Shown one piece after another: positions 1-8,769 of a DNA stretch of 64,000 nucleotides. This stretch comes from Gemmatimonadota bacterium (GTDB lineage Bacteria; Gemmatimonadota; Gemmatimonadetes; Longimicrobiales; Gaopeijiaceae): contig JAGWBQ010000012.1 of the NCBI GenBank assembly GCA_021295815.1, positions 1 to 64,000 of the forward strand, given 5' to 3'. The notes under the pieces were generated by a model, which was not told where the DNA came from, did no database searches, and saw only the letters and a list, made by a program, of their open reading frames with translations. Made by a program: the position numbers and the translations under genes. Within the stretch, counting starts at the first letter, position 1. Each line of letters starts with the position of its first letter.

Positions 1-2
1 GG

Positions 3-191
3 GTCTCGGTCGTGGTCGCGACAGTGATCCTCGCTACGCTGGCCGGCAAGGTGGCGAGCCGCAAGTTGGAAGATCGCGCTACGGCGGAGAGCAGTAGCGG
101 GTCAGAGTCGCACCCGCGTGGCCGTTCCTCCGGCGCGGACTCCGCCGCAGAAAACTCCACCGACCCGGAGTCGGGGGGCGGCCATGGGTGA
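3..191 (+). CDS. ABC transporter permease, C-terminal end only
   Basis: An open frame entering from the left edge encodes the end of a hydrophobic helix (VSVVVATVILATLAGKVASR) followed by a Ser/Gly/Glu-rich hydrophilic tail, then TGA at 189-191. Its stop overlaps the start of the next permease by 8 bases, so it is most likely the first permease of the same sugar/nucleoside-type ABC importer (BmpC/YufP-like). Assignment rests on the helix and on context, since only about 62 residues are visible. Confidence 0.6.
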   Translation, partial: VSVVVATVILATLAGKVASRKLEDRATAESSSGSESHPRGRSSGADSAAENSTDPESGGGHG

Positions 192-1113
192 ACCTGTCGC
201 GGTCGCATTCCTGGAAGCCGCCGTTCGCCTCGGGACCCCTCTCGCACTCGCGGCCCTGGGTGAACTCATGACCGAGAGGAGCGGCGTGCTGAACCTCGGA
301 ATCGAGGGATCGCTCATTGCGGGAGCGTTGGGGGCCGCCTTCGGAGCCCTGTGGAGCGGCGATGCGACGACGGGCATCGTGATGGGCGCCGTTGCCGGAT
401 TCGCAGTGGCTGCGCTGTTCGCCGGATTCACCATCGGTCTGGGAACCGACCAGGTGATTACCGGAACCGCTGTCTCGATCGGGGCCATCGGGCTGACCGG
501 GGTTCTCTACCAGGCGGCCTTCGGCGTGACCGGCACCGCTCTGACCCTGCCCACGTTGGGCGATGTCGACCTGCCCCTGGTATCGCAAATTCCGGTCATC
601 GGCCCGGTCGTCTTCAACGCGACGCCCACCGCCTATCTCTCCTGGCTGCTTGCCCCGCTTATCTGGTGGTTTCTCTTCCGCACCACCGCCGGGCTGCGGC
701 TGCGCGCCGCCGGAGAGGACCCCGACGCGGCCGCGGCCTTGGGGGTCAGGGTCCTGCGCACCCGTTTCTGGGCGACCTGCTTCGGCGGATTGCTCGCCGG
801 CACTGCGGGAGCTCATCTCGCGCTGGCCCACGCCGGCACCTTCGCCGAGAACATGAGCGCAGGTCGAGGCTTCATCGCGATCGCCGTGGTCGTGCTCGGG
901 ATGTGGAGTCCTTTCACCGTTCTAGCGGCGGCGCTCTTCTTCGGGGCGGCGTCTGCGCTACAATTCCAAGGGCAGGCCCTTGGTCTGGGGATCCCTCATC
1001 AGGTCTTCCTCGCTCTGCCTTACTTGCTGACTCTGCTCGCGCTCGGGACTCGCTTCGGGCGCGCCAAGGCACCTGCAGCACTGGCCGCCCCTTGGCCCGA
1101 ACGGAGGCCCTGA
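184..1113 (+). CDS. ABC transporter permease, simple-sugar/nucleoside (BPD_transp_2) type
   Basis: A 309-residue inner-membrane permease. The ATG at 184 gives an N-terminus reading MGEPVAVAFLEAAVRLGTPL; a longer in-frame start at 118 would add only hydrophilic residues read from the preceding gene. The motif LTERSGVLNLGIEGSL-like (here MTERSGVLNLGIEGSLIAG) is typical of the second permease of nucleoside/BMP-lipoprotein ABC importers (YufQ, NupC-type). About eight to nine hydrophobic segments are visible. The ATPase and the binding lipoprotein would lie upstream of the window. The substrate is probably a nucleoside or pentose, an inference from the family. Confidence 0.85.
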   Translation: MGEPVAVAFLEAAVRLGTPLALAALGELMTERSGVLNLGIEGSLIAGALGAAFGALWSGDATTGIVMGAVAGFAVAALFAGFTIGLGTDQVITGTAVSIGAIGLTGVLYQAAFGVTGTALTLPTLGDVDLPLVSQIPVIGPVVFNATPTAYLSWLLAPLIWWFLFRTTAGLRLRAAGEDPDAAAALGVRVLRTRFWATCFGGLLAGTAGAHLALAHAGTFAENMSAGRGFIAIAVVVLGMWSPFTVLAAALFFGAASALQFQGQALGLGIPHQVFLALPYLLTLLALGTRFGRAKAPAALAAPWPERRP

Positions 1114-1114
1114 C

Positions 1115-3976
1115 ATGCCGTCCTCCACAATCTTCGATCCTGGAAAACCCCCTCCATCCTTGGAAAACTCTCCCGGCATTCGTTGGGCGCCGCGACCCTG
1201 CAAGCGTTCCACCGGACAGGCTGGCTGGCGCCGCGGTGCATGGCTTGCCGCCCTCGCCGTCCTGACGGCCACGCCTTCCAGGGCCCAGCACGTGGAGTTT
1301 CCTCCCTACCGGGTGCCGCTCCCGGCCTTCGAGGACGCGACGGGTGGAACGGGTGTCGTCGCCACCGGCCTTCTCCTGCGCCGGTTGGAGGGCGTTAAGC
1401 GGGTTCTCATGGTCGGCGCACATCCCGACGACGAATCGACGACCCTTCTCACCGTTCTGGCTCGCTCTCTCGGTGCGCAGACCGCCTACCTCTCCCTCAC
1501 ACGGGGTGATGGCGGCCAGAATCTGATCGGGCCCGAGCTTTGGGAAGGGCTGGGAGTCATCCGAACCGGAGAGTTGGAGGCGGCGCGGCGGATCGACGGG
1601 GGCGAGCAGTTCTTCACCCGGGCGTTCGACTTCGGGTTTTCGAAGAGTGCGGAGGAAACCCTGTCCGTATGGCCGCAGGAGCAGGTGCTGGCCGACATGC
1701 TGGCCGTGATCCGCGATTTCCGGCCGCAGGTGGTGATTTCGGTCTGGAGCGGCACGCCTTCCGACGGACACGGACACCATCAGGCTGCGGGTCAGTTGGC
1801 ACTCGAAGCCTTTCGGGAACGTGGTTCCGGCGTCGATCCAAGAACCGGGCTCGTTTGGCCGGTATGGTCGGCCTCGAAGTTCTATCTCTCCGAACGACGA
1901 CGATTTTTCAGCACCGATGCAGACGTGGACGAGGGTGTGCGAGAGGTCGTCACCTTCCCTGCGGGCGATATCGACCCGCTGCTGGGGCGTTCTCCGGCCC
2001 AGATTTCCGGAGCCAGCCGGTCGCGCCACCGTTCGCAGAACATGGGAACGGCCCAACCCCTGGGACCTCGTTCGGCCGGCACGGTCTTCGTGGAAGGAAC
2101 CGTGGAAGCCGGTGACGGGCTCTTCGCCGGGATCGACACCACGCTGGCGGGAGTGATAGCGGGTCTTGCGGAGGAAGATCGGGAAGAGGCCTTCGGTCAT
2201 CTCGACGAGTACCTGTCTGCGGTGGCCGACGCCCGTCACTTTTTCGGCGTCGACCTCGACGCGACCGCAAGCCATCTGCTGGCCGCGATCAGCTCGATGC
2301 GAAGGCTGGAGACGCTCGGCTACCGGTGCCGTCTTTCGGCCGAAAGCCTCCGGGAAGGGTGCCCTCCTAGCACAAACCGTAATTTTCTGGCGACCGTCAG
2401 GGACAAGCTCTCGCTGACCACTCGGGCGTACATGGCGGCAGCCGGAATCGTCGTGGACGTCAGGGCTTCGAGCCCCCTGCTGGTTCCGGGTTCGTCGGTT
2501 CAGGTGACGGTCACTCTCTGGAACGGAAGTGAAAAGGCTCTCGATGGAGTGACGGCCCCGCTGAACCTCCCTCCGAACTGGGGGACGGTCCTTTCGGTCG
2601 AGGGGGGAATTGTCGAAGGAAGAGTCCCCCCCGGCGGGCTCGCGTTCTTCACCTGGACCGTTCGGCTGCCGGATTCCGCCGAACCGTCGCGGGTTTACTA
2701 TCTGCGAGAGCCCCGCGGGACCGGGAGCTATAGCTGGGAGGATTCGACAAGTCGGAATCCACCGGGAAAACCCAGAAACCGGGCGCCGGTCGACGGGTTC
2801 GTGACCTTCACCCCTGAGGGCTCCGGCGTCCCTGTTCACGTGAGCCGACCCTGGCGGTACGTGGGCGTGGACAGGGCGCGGGGTGAGTTCGCCAAGCCCG
2901 TGCTGGTGGTTCCGGGGATCACCGTGGCGGTGAGCCCGGACGCCCTGGTGTGGCCGCAGACCAGGGACGGTGTCGCGCAGCTTTCCGTTGTTGTCGCCAC
3001 CGAGAACGAGGACGGTGCGAGTGGGGAGGTCGAGATGATTCCGCCTCAGGGTTGGAACGTGTCTCCGCGCATCCGTGAATTCGATTTGGCAGCCGCCGGA
3101 TCCCGACGCTCGCAAAGCTTCGAGCTCAGGCCGACCAGTGAGCCCGCCGTCGGGCGTCATACCCTGGAGGTGGTGGCGAGGAGCGACGGTCGGGAATACC
3201 GGGAAACTCTCGATCTCATCGACTACGAGCACATCGAACGCACCCCCCTGTACGCACGGTCGGACGTCTCCCTGAGCGTGATCCCGGTCGAGGTCGATCC
3301 CGGTCTGCGGGTGGGATACGTCATGGGCAGCGGTGATTCCGGCCCCGAAGCGATTCGTCAACTGGGCGTCGAGGTCGAGGTACTCGACGGCGAGCAGATT
3401 CTCACAGGAGATTTCGCTCGTTTCGACGCCATCGTGCTGGGGGTGCGCGCCTACGAGACCCGGGAGGAGGTCCGTTCGGCGAACGCGCAGCTCTTGGATT
3501 ACGCTCGCAGCGGCGGCACCGTGATCAATCAGTACAACCAGTACCGCTTCTCGGGAGGCGGGTTCGCTCCCTACCGCCTTTTCATCGACCGACCTGCAGC
3601 CCGAGTCTCGGACGAGAGCGCTCCGGTGACCTTGATCGAGCCCGATGCACCGATCTTCACCACGCCGAACCGAATCACCCAGGCCGACTTCGACGGCTGG
3701 GTTCAGGAGCGAGGGCTATACTTCGCAAGCGAGTGGGGTGACGAGTTCACGCCGGTGATCGAGCTGAACGACCCCGGTGAGCCGGCCCGCCGAGGTGCGC
3801 TGCTCGTGGCTGCGGTGGGGGAGGGCGTCTACGTGTACGCCGCGCTGTCGTTCTTCAGGCAATGGTCGGAGCGGGTGCCGGGAGCCTACCGCCTCTTCGC
3901 AAACCTGATCTCGCTAGACGGATACGAATGGGAGGAATTTCGTGGCAGGCTGCGGAGAAAATCTCACGAGCGGTGA
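1115..3976 (+). CDS. Secreted PIG-L family deacetylase with C-terminal glutamine-amidotransferase-like domain
   Basis: A 953-residue exported protein starting one base after the permease stop. A basic stretch and hydrophobic segment at about residues 38-57, ending PSRAQ, look like a signal peptide. The PIG-L/LmbE zinc motif AHPDDE lies at about 102-107 and a second histidine cluster (DGHGHHQAAG) at about 217, so the N-terminal domain should hydrolyse N-acetyl groups from amino-sugar substrates in the periplasm. The middle contains NEW3-like beta-sandwich segments. The C-terminus (GYVMGSGDSGPEAIRQLG, then AIVLGVRAYETREE) resembles a class I amidotransferase/ThuA fold without an evident catalytic Cys. 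Such long multidomain PIG-L proteins are common in Gemmatimonadota and Bacteroidota. The natural substrate is unknown. Confidence 0.85.
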   Translation: MPSSTIFDPGKPPPSLENSPGIRWAPRPCKRSTGQAGWRRGAWLAALAVLTATPSRAQHVEFPPYRVPLPAFEDATGGTGVVATGLLLRRLEGVKRVLMVGAHPDDESTTLLTVLARSLGAQTAYLSLTRGDGGQNLIGPELWEGLGVIRTGELEAARRIDGGEQFFTRAFDFGFSKSAEETLSVWPQEQVLADMLAVIRDFRPQVVISVWSGTPSDGHGHHQAAGQLALEAFRERGSGVDPRTGLVWPVWSASKFYLSERRRFFSTDADVDEGVREVVTFPAGDIDPLLGRSPAQISGASRSRHRSQNMGTAQPLGPRSAGTVFVEGTVEAGDGLFAGIDTTLAGVIAGLAEEDREEAFGHLDEYLSAVADARHFFGVDLDATASHLLAAISSMRRLETLGYRCRLSAESLREGCPPSTNRNFLATVRDKLSLTTRAYMAAAGIVVDVRASSPLLVPGSSVQVTVTLWNGSEKALDGVTAPLNLPPNWGTVLSVEGGIVEGRVPPGGLAFFTWTVRLPDSAEPSRVYYLREPRGTGSYSWEDSTSRNPPGKPRNRAPVDGFVTFTPEGSGVPVHVSRPWRYVGVDRARGEFAKPVLVVPGITVAVSPDALVWPQTRDGVAQLSVVVATENEDGASGEVEMIPPQGWNVSPRIREFDLAAAGSRRSQSFELRPTSEPAVGRHTLEVVARSDGREYRETLDLIDYEHIERTPLYARSDVSLSVIPVEVDPGLRVGYVMGSGDSGPEAIRQLGVEVEVLDGEQILTGDFARFDAIVLGVRAYETREEVRSANAQLLDYARSGGTVINQYNQYRFSGGGFAPYRLFIDRPAARVSDESAPVTLIEPDAPIFTTPNRITQADFDGWVQERGLYFASEWGDEFTPVIELNDPGEPARRGALLVAAVGEGVYVYAALSFFRQWSERVPGAYRLFANLISLDGYEWEEFRGRLRRKSHER

Positions 3977-4092
3977 AGCGCCGCACGATAGTGAACGAGC
4001 AGTACCGTTGTTCGCCCGAAGAGCAACACCGAACGCAGAGTCGATCGGCGATGTAGCGCCAAAGCCGGTCGGAGCAGCAGCGCCTGGGGCTC

Positions 4093-5743
4093 TCAGCTCG
4101 TTCGCCGTGCTCCCGGCCACAGGGCGCTGATCGCCATCCCGACCGCGACCACGGTCACTGCTCCGATGACGTTGTGCCAGAGGAAGGCTATGTCGGGCCA
4201 GTATTCGCTGATCGCTCCGACGGTCCCCATCCCGGCCAGCAGACCTACGAAGGCGCCGATCGGGCCCGCCCGCGGGATCATCGCCAGCAGGAAGACGCCC
4301 AGTATGGAGCCGTAGAAGAACGACCCGAAGCGATTCACCACCTCGATCAGCGACCCTAGAGATACGGCGTAGAGGGCCACGACCCCGGCGAACACGCACC
4401 AAAGTCCGGTGGCCCAGCGCGACATCTTCAGATAATGGGAGTCCTCGGCTTCCGGCTTGACCCAGCGACGGTAGAAGTCGATTACGCTCGTGGTGGCCAG
4501 GGCGTTCAGCTCGGCGGCTATGCTCGACATCGCCGCCGCCAGCACCCCTGCGGGGCAGTTCGTTGAGCACGAAGTGCGGCATGATGTAGTTCACGTCGAG
4601 TGGGTTTTCGCCGGTAACATCTTCGGCCAGAGCCAAGGCCGTGTCGCGAACCGCCCTGACCGCCGCCTCGCTCTCCACAAAGGTCGCTGCCGCAGCCTCG
4701 GCATCGGCTTCGGTAGCTTCGGCCAGAGCTCGAGCGGCAGCAGCTCTCGCCTCCCATGCCTCGGTGTAGATACCGTCGAGCTCCTGGTAGCTCTCGCCCC
4801 GCTCCGCCACCACGGCGGCTTCGTGCGCCGGATTGTAGAGCAGGGGCGGTTTGGCGAATTGGTAGTAGACGAAGACGAGCACCCCCACCAGGAGGATGAG
4901 AGCTTGGAGCGGAATCTTCCAGTAGGCGCTCACCATGAGCGAGCTCCGAGCCTCGTCGACCGACTTGGCGGTCAGGTAGCGCTGAACCTGCGACTGATCG
5001 GTACCGAAGTAGCTCATCATCAGGAAGGTTCCGCCGATGAGTCCAGCCCAAACCGTGTATCGCTCGTCGAGCCGGAAGGAAAAGTCGAACGCCTGCATGT
5101 GACCCGTCGCACCGGCGACGCGCAATGCTTCGTCGGGCGGAACCGGCATCTCGAGCAGAAGCACGACCGCTACCGCTACCATGGACGCCACGATGAGGAC
5201 CATTTGCTTGACGTCGGCGTACGCGATCGCCTGCACGCCTCCCGCCATCGTGTAGAGAGCCGTCGGTACCACGACCAGCCCCACCGCCCAAGTCAGCGGG
5301 ATGTTGAAGATGGCGCTGAGAACGACGGCCGGCGCGGCGATTATCACGCCTGCGGACATTCCCCGGGAGAGCAGGAAGAGCAGAGCGGTGAACGAGCGCG
5401 TGCGGGCGTCGAAGCGCCGCTCCAGGAACTCGTAGGCCGTGTAGACCCCGGAACGGTGCAGGAAGGGCACCAGGGTCACGCCGAGGATGACCATCGCTAG
5501 CGGCAGGCCGAAATAGAACTGGACGAAGCGGATGCCTTCCGTGGCCCCCTGGCCGGGAGTGCCGATCATCGTGATGGCCGAGAGCTGAGTGGCCATGACC
5601 GAGAGTCCGACCACCCACCAGTTGAGTCCCTTGTTCGCGAGCAGGTAGCCTCGCACCGAGTCGGTATCCTTGGAGCGCCGAATCCCGTCGATCACCACGT
5701 AGCCGAGATAGGCTACGACGATGACCCAGTTGATCCAGTGCAA
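4093..5743 (-). pseudogene. Sodium:solute symporter (SSS family), frameshifted
   Basis: Read from a TTG at 5743, the first roughly 395 codons give a typical SSS permease, with TM segments and the family stretch TQLSAITMIGTPGQGATEG. They also include an Ala/Glu-rich loop after PPLLYNP, then NYIMPHFVLNELP. The frame then leaves the family sequence. From about 4545 another frame continues with LAAAMSSIAAELNALATTSV to the stop at 4093. The lesion lies at about 4545-4557, next to a run of four C/G bases. Related symporters, as I remember them, have several more residues between LP and AAAMSS, so a short deletion with a net frame change is as likely as a one-base error. The substrate is unknown. 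The protein is either inactivated or the assembly is wrong here. Confidence 0.8.
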
Positions 5744-5764
5744 GAAGGGCTCCCGGGGCTGGTG

Positions 5765-5926
5765 TCAGCCGTGGTAGCGGTTCTGCAGGAGGACGAGAAG
5801 GAAGAGCGCTATGGCCTGGATGGTCAGGACCCGCACGAGCGGACCGGTGAAGCTCCGGCCTGCTCCATCCTCGCCCGCAGGTTCGTCGATCACCTCTCGC
5901 GCAGCGCCGTCATCGCCGACTGCCAC
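5765..5926 (-). CDS. Small single-span membrane protein upstream of the symporter
   Basis: A 53-residue frame from GTG at 5926 to TGA at 5765. Its N-terminal half is acidic and hydrophilic. The C-terminal half holds one membrane span (VLTIQAIALFLLVLLQ) and ends NRYHG. It overlaps the end of the IPT/TIG gene by 17 bases and stops 21 bases before the symporter start, so all three look co-transcribed. It may be an accessory subunit of the symporter, by analogy with small proteins encoded next to other SSS transporters. No family was recognised and the GTG start lacks a strong ribosome-binding site. A TTG further upstream is an alternative start. Confidence 0.5.
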   Translation of the reverse strand: MAVGDDGAAREVIDEPAGEDGAGRSFTGPLVRVLTIQAIALFLLVLLQNRYHG

Positions 5927-6599
5927 CGCGATCCGCCGTCTCAACGATCAACCTGGTCACGGTGATCGTCTCGGCCTGTGAACACCCACCATTTTCTCCA
6001 ACGAACCTGCCTTCGACGACCACGGCGTCTCCGGCATGCGGAGCCCTAAGGATGGGAGCGCCGTCGGGACCTGTGGGCGGGGGTGCGGAATCGAGCGACA
6101 ACGTGTAGAAGTAGCCGTCGGCGTCGCGGACCATCAGGCAGTCCTCGCCTTCGTCGGTGACCTCCGCCGTCCGGCGGATGAGACCGAGCTCGTTGGTGAC
6201 GTGGAAGGGGTCGGAGAGGCCGGTGGGTACGAAGTTGCCGTTGAAGATGATAACGACCAGTGCGCGATCCCACGTGGCGTAGTCGGGCACGGTCAAGGTT
6301 CCCCCTACCTCGCCCCACTCCTGCTGCTGCGCCTCGCCCAGCGCCTCGAATCCGGAACCGACGGCTCCCATGCCGAGCACGACCCGGCCTTGGAAGGGAA
6401 GGTTCTCCGTGTAGATCGAAATCTCGGTGCCGGGCGGCCCGCTCCTGGGCTCCATCGACTGGATGCGCCGGGCGGAGTCCGGCGTAGCCGGGTTCCGGTG
6501 GGCCTGTGCGCTCAGCTCGTCAGTGCACGCGGGCGCGGCGGTCCAGATCCGGAGCGCCGCGAAGACGACGAACGAGACCGTGAGGCACCGCGCCGACAT
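5910..6599 (-). CDS. Secreted IPT/TIG-like protein
   Basis: A 229-residue protein from ATG at 6599. The N-terminus MSARCLTVSFVVFAALRIW is a signal peptide, followed by ACTDELSAQ. The phrase RIQSMEPRSGPPGTEISIY matches the start of an IPT/TIG immunoglobulin-like domain, which usually opens with I..I.P..G..G..V.I. The C-terminal half has AGDAVVVEGRFVGENGGC, another beta-sandwich-like stretch. Longer in-frame starts up to 6842 give only Arg/His-rich, low-quality sequence and were not used. Its function is unknown; the gene precedes the small membrane protein and the symporter in one apparent operon. Confidence 0.65.
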   Translation of the reverse strand: MSARCLTVSFVVFAALRIWTAAPACTDELSAQAHRNPATPDSARRIQSMEPRSGPPGTEISIYTENLPFQGRVVLGMGAVGSGFEALGEAQQQEWGEVGGTLTVPDYATWDRALVVIIFNGNFVPTGLSDPFHVTNELGLIRRTAEVTDEGEDCLMVRDADGYFYTLSLDSAPPPTGPDGAPILRAPHAGDAVVVEGRFVGENGGCSQAETITVTRLIVETADRGGSRR

Positions 6600-6613
6600 G
6601 CGAGAAGCGTGTC

Positions 6614-7327
6614 CTATCCGGCCGGATGCACGTGCATTTTGACCCTCGTGTCCTCCCAGGACATCACCAGGTCGCCCATGGCGCGCTCGTTCTCCCAGGG
6701 CTCGAACGTGAAGGTCATGGTCTCGACCATCTCTTCGGTCTCCTCGGGCGTGGCCATGAAGGATCCTACGTCGCCGGCCATGACTTCCTCGTTGATCGGG
6801 ATCCCCCAACGCTCGTGCATCGAGTTGAAGGTTATCTCCCAATCGCCGTCCGACATGGGCGTGGCGTATACCGAATAGCTTCCGGCATCAAGAGCGACGC
6901 CTCCGATACTGGCGGGTCCCGTAAGGTGGATCGCGGTAGCTTCGTTCGCGCCCAACCTCCAAGGCTCTCCGTACGCCACCACCTCGCCGAACGCCATGCG
7001 GCCCCGTGCGGACGGGGCTCCGTAGCAGATGGTGCCCATGCCTCCGTCGAACTCGAAGGACGTGGACATAAGCGGGCTGGCTCGTCCCTCCAGCTCCGCC
7101 CCCTCGCGAATCCAACAGGGCTCGTCGATCATGGACGCCATCTCCATCTCGCCCATCTCCATCTCCATCTCCATCTCCATCTCGTCCATCTCCATCTCCA
7201 TCTCGCCCATCTCCATGGACTCGTCGTTCATGGCATCGTCGGCATCGTCACCGGAACCGCCAGGGCAGGCGAGCAAGAACGGGACCGTGATCAGGAGAGC
7301 GGCGTAGTTCCGAAACATCTTCTTCAT
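6614..7327 (-). CDS. DUF2911 lipoprotein with Met-Glu repeat linker
   Basis: A 237-residue protein from ATG at 7327, preceded by a good ribosome-binding site (AGAGGAAC). The signal peptide ends in a lipobox (FLLAC), so the protein should be lipid-anchored. Residues 35-60 are almost entirely Met and Glu/Asp/Gly (MEMGEMEMEMDEMEM and onward), encoded by six-base repeats. The rest (ICYGAPSARGRMAFG, YGEPWRLGANEATAIHLTG, DAGSYSVYATP, FTFEPWENERAMGDLVMSWE) matches DUF2911, a secreted domain of unknown function common in Bacteroidota and Gemmatimonadota. The Met-rich linker could bind copper or another soft metal, but this is a guess from composition. Confidence 0.85.
   Translation of the reverse strand: MKKMFRNYAALLITVPFLLACPGGSGDDADDAMNDESMEMGEMEMEMDEMEMEMEMEMGEMEMASMIDEPCWIREGAELEGRASPLMSTSFEFDGGMGTICYGAPSARGRMAFGEVVAYGEPWRLGANEATAIHLTGPASIGGVALDAGSYSVYATPMSDGDWEITFNSMHERWGIPINEEVMAGDVGSFMATPEETEEMVETMTFTFEPWENERAMGDLVMSWEDTRVKMHVHPAG
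7137..7216 (-). repeat. Hexanucleotide tandem repeat (CATCTC/GAGATG units) inside the DUF2911 gene
   Basis: About thirteen imperfect six-base units, read as CATCTC on the plus strand with a few CATCTCG(C/T)C interruptions, encode the alternating Met-Glu stretch. The unit is a multiple of three, so slippage would change linker length without breaking the frame. Confidence 0.85.
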
Positions 7328-7453
7328 GCTTGTTCCTCTTGTCGAGAACGGGTAGGGTCGGCGAAGCCGCGACCGCAGGTCATGCGGCCGGCTCCGATCT
7401 GAAATAATGCACTCACATGCGACGCGAGTCAAATTCGGAAGGCAGAACCTTCC

Positions 7454-8722
7454 TCAGCCTCCGATCTCGCCGCTGGGCCAGGGAGCGCCCTGATCCCCTG
7501 CGGGAACCTCTCCGACTCCGCGGAAGATGAACTTCTGCACCCGCTTGCCTTCGTAGGTCTCGGTGGTGTAGATGTTGCCCTGCGAATCGGTGGCGATGGA
7601 GTGTACGGCGAAGAAAAGACCGGGCTGGCGGCCGCCGTCTCCGAAGCTGGTCAGCACTTCCAGAGAAATGCGGTCCATCACGTAGACCTTCATGTTCTTG
7701 CCGTCGGCGACGTACATGTACGTCTGTTCGGGGTCGCGTGAGAAGGCGATATCCCAAGTGGAGCCGTCGCCCAGGGTTCTGGGGGCGATGCGCACCTCGT
7801 CCACGTATTCGCCCTCCTTGTTGAAGACCTGGATCCGGTCGTTGGGTCGGTCGCAGACGTACACGAATCCGTCGTCGCTGGGTTCCGCGCAGTGGACCGG
7901 CGACCGGAATTGCTGGATCAAGGGAGCGTCAGGGTCGTAGGGGCCGGTGTTCTCGTCGCTGGGTTCGTTGCCGTAGGCGCCCCAGAACCTCTTCATCTCG
8001 CCGGTGGCCATGTCGATAACCGCGACGCGCTTGTTACGGTAGCCGTCCGCGACGTACGCCTCGCCGGCTGCCGCGTCAAAGGAGATCTTGGCGGGCCGAC
8101 CGAAGTGGTCGGCGGCGGTGCTTCCCAGATCGGTACCCGGGATTCCGTACTCCGCCAGGAAGGTGCCGTCCTTGGCGAATTTGAGCACGTGGCCGTCGCC
8201 GGGACCGTTTCCGCCGATCCAGACGTTGTCCATAGGGTCGATGCTGATGCCGTGGTTCGACGCCGGCCAGGTGTAGTCTTCGCCCTCGCCGCCCCAGGAG
8301 TCGATGAGCGCTCCCTCCGGCGAGAAGACGAGTACGTAAGGTGCGGGAAGACAGCATTCCCCGGTCGGTGGATCGGAGGCGGCGCCGATCTCGGTGCGCT
8401 CGTTCAGCGGGGCCTGCCGGTGGATGACGTAGACGTTGTCCTGGGAGTCGATGCCGACGCCGACCACGGATCCCATGACCCAGTGGTTGGGGAGCGGCTG
8501 CGGCCAGAAGGGATCGACTTCGAACCTGGGCGCCTCCACGGTCTGCGTACGATCAGCCGCGACGCCTTCTTCCGTGCCGCAGGCCGACACGCCGATCATG
8601 GTCACGGCGGCGAGCACACCGATCACGGTGCAGATTTTCCGCTTCCTGCTATTGGGCGTGGTCGCCGCGATGATGCATAACACAGCGGCGACGGCCATTC
8701 CCGATGCGATGAGATAGTTCAT
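7454..8722 (-). CDS. NHL-repeat beta-propeller protein, membrane-anchored
   Basis: A 422-residue protein from ATG at 8722; AAAGGT lies a few bases upstream. Two hydrophobic segments at about 5-20 and 33-47 (the second ending MIGVSACG) precede repeated NHL-like blades: GVGIDSQDNVYVIHRQ, GISIDPMDNVWIGGNG, AYVADGYRNKRVAVID, VYVCDRPNDRIQVFN and SIATDSQGNIYTTETYEGKRVQKF. These give a six-bladed propeller facing the periplasm. Such proteins bind ligands or act as lactonase-like enzymes, but no catalytic residues could be assigned. It is transcribed just after another NHL protein and probably belongs to the same unit. Confidence 0.75.
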   Translation of the reverse strand: MNYLIASGMAVAAVLCIIAATTPNSRKRKICTVIGVLAAVTMIGVSACGTEEGVAADRTQTVEAPRFEVDPFWPQPLPNHWVMGSVVGVGIDSQDNVYVIHRQAPLNERTEIGAASDPPTGECCLPAPYVLVFSPEGALIDSWGGEGEDYTWPASNHGISIDPMDNVWIGGNGPGDGHVLKFAKDGTFLAEYGIPGTDLGSTAADHFGRPAKISFDAAAGEAYVADGYRNKRVAVIDMATGEMKRFWGAYGNEPSDENTGPYDPDAPLIQQFRSPVHCAEPSDDGFVYVCDRPNDRIQVFNKEGEYVDEVRIAPRTLGDGSTWDIAFSRDPEQTYMYVADGKNMKVYVMDRISLEVLTSFGDGGRQPGLFFAVHSIATDSQGNIYTTETYEGKRVQKFIFRGVGEVPAGDQGAPWPSGEIGG

Positions 8723-8769
8723 GCGTTCAGTACCTTTTCGGTGGTTCGTCGTTGGCTCCCGGCGCGGGT

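Noticed and set aside
2834-2849. TGTTCACGTGAGCC in the PIG-L gene as a parS
   Set aside because: One base short in the left arm and mismatched in the right arm.
914-3361. 815-residue open frame on the minus strand opposite the PIG-L gene
   Set aside because: The plus strand encodes a clear multidomain PIG-L protein over the same bases; the minus frame is Arg/Gly-rich, has no family motif and is a typical high-GC shadow.
4490-5500. 336-residue plus-strand frame opposite the symporter
   Set aside because: Antisense to a recognisable membrane protein and without motifs.
7137-7216. Repeat array considered as CRISPR
   Set aside because: Units of six bases, no spacers, and in-frame coding text.
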